Part shown: positions 1 to 11,231 of the stretch, piece after piece
How the letters are laid out: every line of letters begins with the position of its first letter
How positions within the stretch are numbered: the first letter of the stretch is position 1
From: Karstenula rhodostoma CBS 690.94
Taxonomy: Eukaryota; Ascomycota; Dothideomycetes; Pleosporales; Didymosphaeriaceae
DNA length: 64,000 nt
Assembly: GCA_010093485.1 (NCBI GenBank)
Contig: MU001502.1
Location: 1,570,057-1,634,056, forward strand
Direction of reading: 5' to 3'
Program-made: the position numbers and the translations under genes
Notes under the pieces: model-generated
Database searches by the model: none
Told to the model about the DNA's origin: nothing
Seen by the model: the letters and a program-made list of their open reading frames with translations, nothing else

Positions 1-1
1 A

Positions 2-1015
2 TTCGCTCCCCGGGAGCGGGCTCAGATGACGGCTCCACCTTTACTCTCAAGGCCGTTCAGTCCTTCGGGTACAACCGAGAAAGCAGACCAGGCAAAGGAG
101 ACACGCAGAGCTTCCAGCGCATACAATGCGTCACCATCGACAGCGCCCCTATCGTACCAACAATCGCCAAATGCAGCACCCGCATATCTCCCGCGACAGA
201 ATTCTCAAGATCCAGGATCATCACACTGGGAGCATGATAGGCGTCTGAGCAGCTCGCAGGCACAGCAACCTCCTACGCAGCCTTTCTCGGCTAGTCCGCA
301 AAACAAACCAGCACATACCCATCAGAGCCCCTTCTCTGCACCCAGTGTCCTCGCGCCGGCCCCGCCCCAGCTTCCCTCTATCAGCCAGACTCTCCCTTCC
401 AAGTCCTCCGGCGGGCAATCGAATGCTCCCATGAACTTTCGCTTCGCGCACTACGATCCCGTACCACCAAGGCCAGCGTATCAGAACTCTCAACCAAGCT
501 ACCCATCAACATCACAAGGTCCCCCTCCTGCGCCTCAACCTCCACAGTACACGCCCAGCTACAACGGCCACAACGGGCCCTCTCATCAAGGAGGCTACGT
601 CCCACCGCCGGGAAGTTTCCAGGCACCTCCCCCTCCCCCTACCGCATCGACGAACGCCTCTACACCGTACCCGCCCCTGAAGATCCACCAATACGGCGGC
701 CAACCCATCCTGCCGGCGAACATGGCTCCACCGCCTCCACACACGCAGCCGCCGAGCATGACATTCATAGGCCAAGCGGCGCCCCCGTCCGCGTACTCCC
801 CACCACAACACCACGCGGCACCGCACCAACAGCAGCAGCAGCATAACGCGCCGTACGACGCGAGCGCCCCTCGAGAGCAGCCTTCCGAGCGCCCTGCTGA
901 GCCTGGGTCCGGTCCTGTGCGCCAGCCGCGGCGGCCGTACAGGTCGTACCATGCGCCTGGGTCGCAGTTCCGGCCGTACACTGGACCGGATTCCTCGCGG
1001 CGGCGGGGTGGTTAG
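2..1015 (+). CDS. 3' end of a proline/glutamine-rich protein (partial)
   Basis: The reading frame is open from the left edge of the window, so this is the C-terminal part (about 337 residues) of a longer protein whose start lies outside. The first ATG at 26 is unlikely to be the true start. The sequence is low complexity: Pro, Ser, Gln and Ala dominate, with poly-Pro runs, a His/Gln stretch near residue 270 and a basic tail ending in Arg-Arg-Arg-Gly-Gly. No catalytic motif or domain is visible. Such tails are common in fungal transcription regulators and RNA-binding proteins, but nothing here decides between them. It converges with ESS2 on the other strand; about 530 bp separate the two stop codons. 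Confidence 0.7.
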   Translation, partial: FAPRERAQMTAPPLLSRPFSPSGTTEKADQAKETRRASSAYNASPSTAPLSYQQSPNAAPAYLPRQNSQDPGSSHWEHDRRLSSSQAQQPPTQPFSASPQNKPAHTHQSPFSAPSVLAPAPPQLPSISQTLPSKSSGGQSNAPMNFRFAHYDPVPPRPAYQNSQPSYPSTSQGPPPAPQPPQYTPSYNGHNGPSHQGGYVPPPGSFQAPPPPPTASTNASTPYPPLKIHQYGGQPILPANMAPPPPHTQPPSMTFIGQAAPPSAYSPPQHHAAPHQQQQQHNAPYDASAPREQPSERPAEPGSGPVRQPRRPYRSYHAPGSQFRPYTGPDSSRRRGG

Positions 1016-1544
1016 TAGAGACGATGCACTGTACTTTAGCTTGGCTTGGGTCTTGCATTTCTCTGCCTGGCATTTGCTCCGTACACAGCGGTAGGCAGAC
1101 GGTTGTCTAGTCTGTCTGTTTCCATTTCTCATTTTTTTTTGTTAGTTCCGAGTTTATAGCATGGCGTTTGCATAGTGAACTTGGCTTTGGTTGGGAGAGT
1201 TGCGGCGCGTGCGCCTTTTTTTTTGTTTATCGTTTGCGTTGCTGTCGTTTGGTTTTGCGGAGGTAAATACCACCATGGAGGGAAGAGCTCTGGCATGGGT
1301 CTTCTGGTAGTGTAGTGTGTGGCCCTGGTAGGGCGATTGTATAATGTTATTGATGGAGATGTTTAATCTGTGTTTGTGCCGTGAGGTGTGATGTTGGGCT
1401 TGCAAGAACTCTTATGTAGGCTGATGGCCTTGATTACTTAGCAACGTCTCTTTATTTCATTTCAATGTCATGAGATCTATGGGGTATCAAATCGAAGAAT
1501 AGTCTATCCGGCTTCCTTTCCGCTCCGCATGAGTCCACCTCATC
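1016..1544. other. Convergent intergenic region
   Basis: This stretch lies between the stop codons of the proline-rich gene and ESS2. It is T-rich on the + strand, with T runs near 1130 and 1218, as expected for two overlapping 3' UTRs. I see no gene or structured element in it. Confidence 0.6.
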
Positions 1545-2963
1545 TCACACCCTCCTCTTCACCTTCGGCGTCGGCGTCGCCCACTGCCTTCCACCTCCAC
1601 CACCGCCCTCAAACCCACCCCTCACGTCTCCCTTTGGCGTGCTTCCCATCCTGTCAAACAGCCTCTGCGCTGCGGGCGTCAAGCCCCCCATGTCCTTGGC
1701 CCTGGGCGTCATCGCCGCCCTCATCGCAGGCGTAGGCGCCGAGACGAACCGCGGCGTCTTCGCCTCGCCCTTGAAGATACCGAGGCCCTGTCCTATGTTG
1801 CTCGTAGCTGTAGCGGAAGTGGAAGCGGCGCTCTCCGGCCGCCGCGACGACGCTATCTTGTCGACCATTTTGTGGTGCAGTTTCTCGCGCGGCGTAGACT
1901 CATGCATAGTGAACGGGGTAGCGGTGCTGCCCTTCGCGCCGAAGCGCTCGAGGAGGTCTGTCGGCGCGTCTTCCTCCTCGTCAGATGAAGGCGGGTGCGC
2001 ATCCACGAAAGCGTACCCGTTCACGCGCGGCGTCTCGTTGCCCGTGTAGCCGCCCTCACTGGCAGACAGGCGCGGCCGGCCGGCAATGGCGTCGCGGACG
2101 GCGGACATGGTAGGGCTGGGCGGGCGCTTGGGCTCTGCGTCTTCGACGGGGAGGCGGGTGTTGTGGTGGAGGACGCGTTTTGGGGGCGCGAGGGAGGCGT
2201 CTTCGGCGTGCTGGGCACGGGTCGGGGCCCAGGCTTCTATGCTGTCGGGCCTGAACATGAGGGTGTTGAAGGCGGTGTGTTTGTGGGTGTTTGGAGCGGC
2301 GGGGCGATCGGCGTCGAGGTCCTGGCTTGGGCGGACGACGAGGTCGGTGGATGAGGTTCGGGCTTCGAGGACTTTCTGCTGGGCGAGGCGCTGCTTGGAG
2401 GCGTATTTGTTGCCGTCGTGGAGCCAAGTGTTCTTCTGGAAGCGCTTTTTGTTCGCGCGGTCGAGGATCTGATTGAAGCTTTCTTGGTCTTCAGACGTGT
2501 ACTTGGCTTGGAAGGCCCCGAGGCCCATGTCCAGGTCTACGTGGTCCAGCTTGCCCAAGCCGTCTTCGTCGACGTCTTTTTCTTCTTCGCCAGCTTGCGT
2601 CCTCGGTGTGTCTGCGCCCCATACACTTGGTGTGCGTCCGCCATCGGCACCCTTGCTCTCGAACCTCGTTGCCCCCGCCCTTCTGCCCGGGACAGGCGTC
2701 ATGACCTCGGTCAGCTTCTTGCCTGCTTCTCTTATCCATCCTTTGTTTCTGCTGTCTAGTGCGCTCAGGTATTCGCGTTGGGCATCTGTTTCCGCCAGGC
2801 CAGGAAAGTAGTCGCGGCGGATGATGTGGGAGATGGCGGACGTATAAGCGTCTTCGTCGAGAACGACAGAAGGTCGTTTTATTCGTTTTGGTGCGGGAGG
2901 CGGTGGCATTAGAGCGGTCGACGCATTGCGCTTGGTGAGCGCTTTAGATTGTAGTTGAGACAT
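1545..2963 (-). CDS. ESS2/DGCR14-family nuclear splicing-associated protein
   Basis: A single uninterrupted exon of 472 residues belongs to the Es2 (DGCR14; fission yeast Bis1) family, nuclear proteins that associate with the late spliceosome. The family signature is near the N-terminus: a basic patch, then VVLDEDAYTSAISHIIRRDY followed by FPGLAE, matching the conserved start of human DGCR14. A second conserved stretch around residues 150-165 reads LGAFQAKYTSEDQESFNQIL. The C-terminal third is rich in Ser, Thr and Pro and contains the family-typical FKGEAKTPRFVSAPTPAMR region. Length is close to the human protein (476). The start was taken at the first ATG before the conserved block. Identification is from motif recognition, not a search. 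Confidence 0.9.
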   Translation of the reverse strand: MSQLQSKALTKRNASTALMPPPPAPKRIKRPSVVLDEDAYTSAISHIIRRDYFPGLAETDAQREYLSALDSRNKGWIREAGKKLTEVMTPVPGRRAGATRFESKGADGGRTPSVWGADTPRTQAGEEEKDVDEDGLGKLDHVDLDMGLGAFQAKYTSEDQESFNQILDRANKKRFQKNTWLHDGNKYASKQRLAQQKVLEARTSSTDLVVRPSQDLDADRPAAPNTHKHTAFNTLMFRPDSIEAWAPTRAQHAEDASLAPPKRVLHHNTRLPVEDAEPKRPPSPTMSAVRDAIAGRPRLSASEGGYTGNETPRVNGYAFVDAHPPSSDEEEDAPTDLLERFGAKGSTATPFTMHESTPREKLHHKMVDKIASSRRPESAASTSATATSNIGQGLGIFKGEAKTPRFVSAPTPAMRAAMTPRAKDMGGLTPAAQRLFDRMGSTPKGDVRGGFEGGGGGGRQWATPTPKVKRRV

Positions 2964-3516
2964 GGTGGATGCGCGGCGGGGAGTCGTGGTTGTATAACTG
3001 TTTGCCTGTTACAGGCTCAACTTAGGGATGTTACCAGGAGAGTGAGTCCATGGAGAAGTGAAGTACTATAGCAGCGACTGGTATGAAGGAAAGGTTGTGT
3101 CGATCGGTGGTTGAGAGCGTGTGTTGCGGAGGCGCCAGGTGATCTAAGAAGTTTGGCGTCAGGCGTCAGTGCCAAGCGTCGGCGATCCGCCTTCAGCCCT
3201 ACGAGACATATGCATGGTGGGGCGCACATGTGTACGAGCTTGTTGCGTAAGCCCGCATCGCGAGAATACAGTATCTGGTCACACAGTTGTACACTCATGC
3301 GTCCGAGTTGCCCCAAGAGATATTATCTTCTGTTCAATGGCGACGTGGTATCAATGCATTTTCTACACCATGAGGGTGGAGGCATAATAAGCCTCAATCA
3401 TATCCCTCTTTCTCCAAACGCCATGTGCCGTGCCTCGCTACATACCGCAAACATCCGAAAGCGGAGTGCGGGCTTTGTACAGACAATCCATACTCGCTCG
3501 CAACCCAGGAATTGGT
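2964..3516. other. Intergenic, ESS2 promoter and TIF6 3' end
   Basis: This segment holds the upstream region of ESS2 and the 3' UTR of TIF6, both on the minus strand. Small ORFs in it have no recognisable content. I see no other element. Confidence 0.5.
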
Positions 3517-4539
3517 CTAGTAGAAAGACTCCACCATCGCATCCTTGTGTGTTGTGTTGATCGCGCTGGGGCCGTTACCCTCTCCTAGCCTGAAGACGGA
3601 TTCGACGACTGAAAGCTCCGTAGCTGTGGTGTCAAGCCCTGCATCTACGTTAGCATCCCGTTACGAATCAAACTTGGCAAAACAAACTCACCGGTCACTG
3701 CCATCCAGTCGTTGACCACCATACCGGCGCCGACGACTGCGCTACCACGGTTCACACTGCCTGCCACAAGCGGCACCTGCAACAAGCTGCTCAGCTCATC
3801 CTGGTCCTGAATGCTCGTCTTCGGGTGCACAATGCCGCCCTGGTTGCTTAGCGCCATGTAGCTGCCCGTCAGCACATTGTCTGCGATGGTCTGCCTAAAC
3901 ACCTCGACGCCCAACACATCCGCTATTATCTCCTCGGTCTCACGCTCGATATCCGGATGTACGAGTGCGACGTGGTCGTTGCAGCAAATGACGTTTCCAA
4001 GCGCGGAGAGTCGCTCTTCTATTCTCTGGATCTTGACGCTGTCGGGGATCGAGTTGCGGAGGTGCTGGAGTTCTTGGTCGGTGGTAGTGGTGGGGACGAG
4101 GAGACCCTTCTTGTTGCTGGAGAGGGGTTAGTTGGGGGAGCGTGAAGGAGTCGGTGGGAGAGCGCACCCTGCGGTCAATCGACCGACTATCCTTGTGCCC
4201 GCGATGGTCGCATGGCAGATGGGTATGACGTCCTGGAGTTCGGCTTCGAAGACACTACAGCGCGCATATCAGTACTTGGTCGCCGCATTGGCACTGCCCT
4301 TGCGACCAGCCATAAGCAAAGTCTGGCCGCTGCAGGTGCTCCGACGCACCTGTAGAAGTTCTCTGAAGCTCCGACTGCGACAATCGCATACGCATTTGTG
4401 AGTGTGGAAAACACGCCCACCCTGCGCACAATCGTTAGCATGGCTCTGCTTGCCATCTGCACCCTTGCCGTAGCAGTGCTCCAAACGCAGCGGGGCAAAC
4501 CTACTCGTTGGAATTCTCAAATTGAGCGCGGACCGCCAT
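3517..4539 (-). CDS. TIF6: Eukaryotic translation initiation factor 6 (eIF6)
   Basis: eIF6 binds the 60S subunit, blocks premature joining with 40S, and is needed for 60S biogenesis and nuclear export. I joined five exons on the minus strand: 4505-4539, 4350-4421, 4168-4254, 3692-4116 and 3517-3638, giving 246 residues, the usual eIF6 length (245). All four introns have GT-AG ends and the phases agree. The N-terminus reads [20 protein letters not shown], diagnostic for the family. The middle carries [20 protein letters not shown] and the NNxxGLLVP-type segment [17 protein letters not shown], and the C-terminal half has [20 protein letters not shown]. The C-terminus is a short acidic/Ser tail ending in VESFY. 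Compact 35-nt and 72-nt exons explain why the gene looks fragmented in simple ORF scans. Confidence 0.97.
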
Positions 4540-5463
4540 ATTGTTCAGTTTCCGGGTTGGTAGCTGTAGTTATGTGGTGGAAGGATGGGAGAGGTAGTGA
4601 TGTAAAAGAAGCGGGTGTGTTGTCGCGGTAGAAGCTGGAGAGCTCGATGTGCACAAAATGTCGTGTGAAGGCTTGCTTTTCAGATGACTTCGGGAGGGGC
4701 GCGCAAACGCCCCTCATGCCCGCAACCGGCTTAGCGTCTATAAATCATTCTGAGCGCGCTGTCTGCGCCACCCAAGCTTCGGTGACTCTTTCTCCCAGGA
4801 TAGATGACTCCAATCTCGACCGCCTGGTCGCTGCCGTGGACCACCTGTGGCTTTATCAGACGTGGAACGACGTGATACGTCTCGGCTCACGATTGCTAAG
4901 AGGCTTGCTGCCACAACATCTGGTCAAAAGTGCAGGCATTGCATTGCTCCTCCCAGACTAAACAGTACATTTAATCTTCTGACGAGGCACTGTACATGCA
5001 GTTGTCATCCCAGGCCACACATTGAAGAGCTATATCCAGTCTTCTGTGATGAGATTTTGCTTGGCAAATACATCGAACGGGCTTCGAGTTGCAGGCTGTC
5101 TCACGACTTTTACATGATCACGACGCAAGACTTAACACGATGCCAGCACCGGAAACAGGCAACATGGAGAGCATCTGTACTTGATAATCTGCCCCATAGC
5201 TACGAGGAGTACCTTCTGACGCCCAACCCGTTCTCGCTCTATGCGCAAGAACTTTGTAGCGATCGTAGAGATATTCCTTCCAATCATGGCCGTCATATCC
5301 CGGACTATCCCCACCATCATGAACACCTGCCAACGCCCTCAAACATGACAATCTTCACGACACCCTCTCGTGCCTCGGCTGGGATATGCCTCTGCCTCCA
5401 CGTTTACAGTTAATACCCAAGAACGTGGAGCCATCGTACCAACCTTTCAAGCTTCAGTCATGT
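4540..5463. other. Intergenic without a supported gene
   Basis: The region includes the TIF6 upstream region on the minus strand. A 188-codon plus-strand frame (4847-5413) begins at GTG, shows no domain and has a Cys/His-scattered composition. I do not call it. Confidence 0.4.
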
Positions 5464-5712
5464 CTAGCAGTCGTCATCGTCTTCCTCGTAAGCCTCCATA
5501 TAGTCGTCGCCGTTGTCGTCTTCGTCTCCCTCTCCGTCGTCGCCATGGCCGTCAGGCTCCTGCTGCTCCTGGTCCTCCTGGTCCTGCTCTGCGTCGGCGT
5601 CGGAGTCAGCTTGCGCCTCGGCCTCAGCTTCCTCTTCTTCGGCCTCCCTCGCCATCTGCTCCTCGTACATCTCGTCGCAAATCTCCTGGAAGTGATCGTC
5701 GAAGTAGCCCAT
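5464..5712 (-). CDS. Small, extremely acidic protein of unknown function
   Basis: This 82-residue ORF starts at an ATG and begins MGYFDDHFQEICDEMYEEQM, a plausible amphipathic helix. It continues as an almost uninterrupted Glu/Asp/Ala/Gln tail that ends in four Asp and a terminal Cys. More than 40 percent of residues are Asp or Glu, so the predicted pI is very low. The ordered N-terminus followed by an acidic tail suggests a chaperone- or histone-binding type tail, but that is inference only. No intron is needed. It could also be a chance frame in GC-rich DNA; the well-formed N-terminus argues against this. Confidence 0.5.
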   Translation of the reverse strand: MGYFDDHFQEICDEMYEEQMAREAEEEEAEAEAQADSDADAEQDQEDQEQQEPDGHGDDGEGDEDDNGDDYMEAYEEDDDDC

Positions 5713-6741
5713 ATTGGACGTTGTTGTAGAACAGTAGACTGCACACTGTCACTAATGGTCGCTCACACAATGCGAGGCAAACACAAACCTTCCGAACTGG
5801 CTTGTCGAAGCTTCCAGGCGTGCTTCAGGGTTGAATGGAGTTAAGCTGTTGACACGAGAGTTCTCTTCGAGCGTGGTTTACAGAGACTAACGTCTTCATA
5901 TACGTACGGAAAATACGCTAGTGCCGCGGGTGAATGTCGTGGCACCTGCCCTTGAGTTTCCCAATACGTCCTTACAGCTGCTGCCCTCTACCCGTATTTT
6001 TTCAACGCGCTATGGTCGCATTCAATCACGTCTTCCAGGATCCTGCAAAGTCCTGGCAAACATCCAGTCCTATCCTGCCATTCGTAGCGAGATACCTTGT
6101 CGGGGCATCACCTACTCATGGATTTATTTAAAATACCAACTCCCCTATTACTCCTCTTAGGATAAACAACACAGCATACTCAAACCTCTAACAAGACACT
6201 GTAGATCTGTATCCACTTATCCCCGCAGCAGGTCCAACCATCTCTGGCTTTCTAAAACCACAAGCTGCCCACTGCCCTAGCAACATCGCATCGCTTCATC
6301 TAAATTCTTATACATACTTCTAAACGCACCCACCGAACTTTCCCTATACTCCAAGCACATCACCAATACTTTCCCGTAGTAATGGAATAGCATCTTCCAT
6401 CTTTCGCCATCACACATGCACCAAAGCATCCAAAGGCATACACTTCTCCTTAGTAAGAACCAGCCCCCACTATACTGCTATATCCTCTTTCCCGTCTAAG
6501 TAATACACATAAAAAAACTGCACCCGCACCCCATCCACCCACACGCCTCGCGCGTCACCACGAACGCGAAATGCAAATACACCCAACCCAAGCCCTTCCC
6601 CAACTACATCGATCATCATAAGTTGTCAAAGGGACAATTGCAGCGCCGTTCCCCTTGGAGCATCACTAAGCCGATGCACATAACTCACACTCCCACGCCC
6701 CTCTGCACTCCCAACCTCCGACTACACCGCCGCCAGCGATC

Positions 6742-6796
6742 ACGTCCACGTCCACGTCCACGTCCACGTCCACGTCCACGTCCACGTCCACGTCCA
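6742..6796. repeat. Hexanucleotide tandem repeat (CGTCCA)n
   Basis: About nine perfect copies of CGTCCA in a row, followed by diverged copies. In one plus-strand frame they would read as an Arg-Pro dipeptide run, in a minus-strand frame as Asp-Val. No coding context supports either. Confidence 0.9.
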
Positions 6797-7363
6797 CCTC
6801 AACGTCCACAACCCATCCCAACCCCGTCTCGCACACATACATACATACTCGCCGCCGACCTTCCCCCGATCCGGCCCTACCTACCTCGCTACTATACTCC
6901 CCTCCCCCTCCCCCTCCAACGTCCGTCACTTCCCACTTCGCACTTCCCCACCTACCTACGAGGCCGCCCGCACGGCGAGTCCATCAACAAACCGCCCGAT
7001 ATCGAATGTACATAAACCGTCGCCCAGCCCAGCGCCACTAGATCCGCCCGACTCGCCCGACACCCAAGGGCCAACGGGGAACAACGATAGGACTGGCACC
7101 GTGCACGAGGTTGCGACGCCAACGGGGGGGAACCCAGGTCTCAGATCCGATCGGGCCCCTGACTCGACGGCAACCTGTCGCTGCCGTCATATGAGAAGGC
7201 GGTGATGACGGCGCGCGCCGTGCACGCCGCAGCAGCCGAGGCGCGAGGCTGGCGCAGGGCAGGACACGGAAGCCATCGCGAACATTGTCACTCGGTTTTC
7301 GAGACAAGGCAAATAAAACTAGCAGAGTCGATCGGTGCAAGGGCAATCTTCTTTTTTTCCGCG

Positions 7364-7399
7364 CTGTGCTATGCTATGCTATGCTATGCTGTGCTGTGC
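7364..7399. repeat. Pentanucleotide microsatellite (TGCTA)n
   Basis: Four TGCTA units flanked by TGCTG/TGTGC variants. It lies in intergenic DNA between the acidic ORF and the serine-rich gene. Confidence 0.8.
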
Positions 7400-7986
7400 C
7401 CACAGAAGCGCGCGCAACGCGTCATCTGCATACAATTACAAAATATGTAACATGCAATTCCACCCACTTCAGATCAACTCGGTCCAATTAAACCCACATC
7501 GGTGTAGTTCGATTCAATTCAGACATTAGATCTCTTCTCACTTCCCCCCATCTCCTCTCCGATAAAATTCAAAAACCAGCTCTTATACAAAGGATAGGGT
7601 AATAGTGCAAACTCTCCTCTAGAAAGCCGACCAAAGCAAGAAAGCAACAATGAAGAAAACGCCCGCTGAGTATGCAATGCAGTCCGGAACAAACAATCAA
7701 GTCGCTAGAACGCAGGAGCCACTGGAGGGGGTCTATATACGAACGGAAGGGGTTGGTGGTGGGGGTATGTACATGAGCTACGCAGTAGACTGAGACTGAG
7801 ATAGCATCATGCCGTGATACATAGCGGGGTAGGAAAACGTGATTAAAACAAACGTAAGTGGCGTGATGTAGTCATGAACAGGCATTATGTGAAAGTGTCG
7901 TGGAGACATTGGAGCATGCGTAAAGCAGGCATATGAGAAAGTAACGGTTCGGGGTGTGTAGTGTTAAAAGACCGTGGTATTAGGGT

Positions 7987-10263
7987 TTAGGACATCCTGG
8001 AGGCGAGCACGGCAATTGCTATTATCGCGCCGATGAGGAGCGTGCCGACTCCGGACATGATTCGGTTAAGGTTGCGCCACCAATTGGCCTTCTGGTAGGA
8101 TTTGTCGACAAGAGGACCGAACTGGTCGTCGAAGCGTTGCTCCAACGCCAGCTCGCTTGCCGTTGTTTCTTGGACTGTTTTGGGGTCGGGGGGTAGAGGT
8201 AGAACAGATGCTATCATCCAGGCTGATCCATGTATTAGTACGACACGTTCTAACGAACAATGATCTGGGTTGAGCTTACCGAACGGAAAGATAAACCCTA
8301 GACAGAAGAGCACAATTTGCCTGTTCTGACGGCTAAACAGCGCCGCGCCGAAGTTCTCGTCGAATGATGGGGCTTTCCATGCGCTGAGTCGAGCCTGGCT
8401 ACGGTGATCGGGTCGTAGACGCGGTGTGACTTGCTCCAGGACATGTCGTCGAGGGCCGCCAACCGCGTAGACGTCCTGCTCGATAGGGCCGTCGGACATC
8501 ATGGACGCCGTGTCTGCTCCGGATGCTCGCTGGTGTGGTCGCCTGCGCGGGTTGTATATGCTGAATGGTAGATTTCCTTCAGATGGGGTGGTCCTTCCGC
8601 TGTGCGATGTTGGTAGCCGTAGACTGGCAGATGATTCCGAGATCGATTCTGGTGCGCCCAAGGACGTGCGTTCGCCGCGTCTGTAGTATACCCTGTTCTT
8701 CGGTTAGCATTGACACGAGAGCAGTGCTTCAGGCATTGCATACCTGGCCCACGCAGGGATGGTGCTCGCGATGTACGTCGCCAAATCAGACTGCGACGAG
8801 CTCGGTCTTGAGGAAGATGGCGATCGCGAATCGCTATATCTCCGTTTGAAGGACGTCTTCATTCTGAGCGGTGGCGACTGTAGGGGCGAAACGGTGTCAT
8901 TGCGCTCCTCGAAATCGGAATCGGAGCTGCGACCGTGGTGCGAAGGACCGGTGACGGGGGAGAACAGTGGCAACGGTACTGCAACCGACGATTCGGTGAG
9001 ATTCGAAACACCATCCGAAGAAGAGACAGTGGAAACTGTCTGTCTCCTCCGCGGGATGACCGATCTGCCATTTGACGGATAATCATCTTGCGATTGTGAC
9101 CGGGCGCTGAGGGACCGTGAAGCTCGCTCGATTGACCGAGAACCGCGCTCGGATTCGGATGCGATTGTTGAGAGCTGCGAGCTCCATTGGTGGACCTGAG
9201 TCCGGGAATGGTTCATTCGTGACGTGATGGTCGGAAGTTGTTCCTGCGACGAAGCCCATAAGCTGCTGGCTGAAGCCGCACGTACAGTTGGGTAGTTGAC
9301 TCGTAATCCGGGTGCGACGGTTGCTGTTTGCGCTTCATGGATAGTCGGCACAGGTTGTGAGGCGGAACGCGGGCGTTCGCTGTCGTAAGAGTAGTCTGTA
9401 TAGGAAAAAGAGTGTGCAGAGGCCTTTGATGTCGGCCGCTGTGCTGGTGTAGTAGTACTAGCTGAAGCCTGCTTCTGATGGTTGGATCCAGAGGAGCGAG
9501 TGTGTTTGTGAGGATTTCCTGGCAGTGTGCTAACACTGACGATGGATGAAACTCTATTACGATTTGCGTTTCCCAGCACCAATGGTTCTTCGCTGTCGGT
9601 CGAAGCAAGCGACGCTGCAGATGCGCGTGGTGTCAATGCGTGGTCGTCGGACGGCGCTTCGGCGCTGGACGGAGGCGAAGGAGAAGGCGAGACAGCCCGG
9701 ATGGTAGACCTGAGCGGAGAGGAGGGAACTTCCTGAAGTACCTCGAAGTCCTTTTCGCTCCTGAACAAAGAGTCAGGCGTCGGCGACGACCGGGTTGTGC
9801 TGCCTTGGGAGAAGCGACTAGACAATGGCGAAAAGGAAGAGGCCACAATGGTGTCGGCGTCTGACGTGTTAGTGGACGTCGAGTGTCTGGCTTTCTTAGA
9901 CTCCAAAGGCTTGTGGACCAGGGTCTGGCGTGCATGCTGGCTTGCTTCGAGCTTTGCGACCGTCTCTGAAACACGAGACCCCCTGCGCTCGAACGTGTAC
10001 CCTGGCTTCTTACGAGGCGGTAATATATGCGAGGCCTGGCTGGGAAATGGATTCTTCGAATAGACATCCGAACCTTGGTCCTCGACTATCCGAATGGTGG
10101 GTCCGGCGTACTGGTTGGATTGCGAGTCCGAACGTTCGTGCAGAGGGCTGCGGACAGGAGAGACGGCCGTCGAGGAGGGTGGTGAGAACCTGGGAGCGCG
10201 GGCCAGTGGAGACGAAACGGGAGAGTCTGAAGCAGAGGAGCGCCGGCGAGCCGAGGCCGACAT
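7987..10263 (-). CDS. Serine-rich protein with C-terminal membrane segments
   Basis: Three exons (8744-10263, 8280-8692, 7987-8222) join in phase to 722 residues. The first 500 residues are a Ser/Pro/Thr/Arg-rich disordered region with many SPV, SPSP and RSxS motifs, likely phosphorylated. The C-terminal part is ordered: a segment around SFDENFGAALFSRQNRQ, a hydrophobic hairpin-like stretch QIVLFCLGFIFPFAWMIASV, a polar stretch, then NLNRIMSGVGTLLIGAIIAI as a terminal membrane helix. The layout matches fungal proteins usually annotated only as serine-rich protein; function is unknown. Intron 2 is 57 bp (8223-8279), a multiple of three with no stop, and contains a perfect TACTAAT branch site. 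It is divergent from RCE1 with roughly 970 bp between start codons. Confidence 0.85.
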
Positions 10264-11231
10264 GCTTCAGCGACGGGCGGTAGTGTGGCGTGGGGAATTC
10301 CAGTATGGGATGGCGAGTCGCGTTTTCCAAAAGTCGAAGTGAGACGACTCATCAAGACGCGCAGGAGAAATGATAACAAGGGGAACAAAGGAATGGGGAG
10401 AAACGAGAGCGGCAAGGAGCGACAGGAAGCTATACAGACATGTCAAAAACGCAAAAGAGCGACAAATGAGGGCCGTGATGGCATTAAAGGTTTGGGAAAT
10501 TCAGAGGCGGAGGCCACGGAGTGGGCAGCGCCTGCTAAAACCAGATCAGGGAGGGCGCGGCCTCGTAGCTGATGCAGGTGCGCAGCTCGCTTCAGTGCGT
10601 GCCTTCCAATGATGCCAGCGCACGTCGACCAAGGCAGGGCACGGATGGGAACGCGACTCTCTCGGCCTGGCGATTCCGTATGGCGATGGCCGTCGTGGGA
10701 TCTCTCTTCTGGCCTGGCGAGTGGTCTGTCGACGGCTTGCGCTCTGCGGCCTGAACGCCGTTCGGCCTGGTGATTTGACCCAGGACTCCCCTCGCCCCCA
10801 GCTATGCGCCCCTGTCGAGCCCGGGTCGAGAGAGCCCAGAAAGGTAGAGGGCGCTCGCGGCTCGACGCGTTGGTGGGTCGCGATAGCAATCAAACGGGAG
10901 GACCACTGACGTCTGGAGCAATGGGCCTGCGATGGCTAGTGCGCCGAGCCAATGCAGGGGGAGTGTTGCTCGTGGTTCGGGAGGGAGGATCAGCACTCAG
11001 CAATGGAGTGGAATATCGTTTATCCTGGTGGCGTTCGCTGTGGTTTCGACTTGTTTGCCGTGTTTGCAGGCGGGCGGGCGGGCGACGGCGGCGGCTACCT
11101 ATCGATCGAGCTGGTGTTGGCCGGCTGAACAATAGCAAGACCGCGGGGTCTTATAACCCATCTTCGTGATCGCAATGGTCCCGTAGCAATCCATCCTCAT
11201 CCATCCCAGCGCTTTGCCGGCCAGCCTCAAC
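10264..11231. promoter_or_regulatory. Shared divergent promoter region (serine-rich gene / RCE1)
   Basis: These 968 bp separate two start codons pointing away from each other. The frames within it have no domain content and lack support as genes. I see no obvious TATA box; the region is GC-rich near RCE1. Confidence 0.45.

Larger units (their letters stand above)
5713..7986. other. Long intergenic region, low-complexity rich
   Basis: About 2.3 kb without a supported gene. It is C-rich and A/C-biased on the + strand between 6150 and 7050 and contains two simple repeats that are listed separately. It probably contains the 3' UTR of the serine-rich gene at its right end. Frames here, such as 6623-7015, are artefacts of the repeats. 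Confidence 0.5.

Noticed and set aside
4847..5413. 188-codon plus-strand frame upstream of TIF6
   Set aside because: It starts with GTG, has no domain, and internal ATGs give only short products.
6623..7015. Plus-strand ORF with an Arg-Pro run and minus-strand ORF with an Asp-Val run
   Set aside because: Both are created by the (CGTCCA)n repeat; there is no domain, and C-rich low complexity surrounds them.
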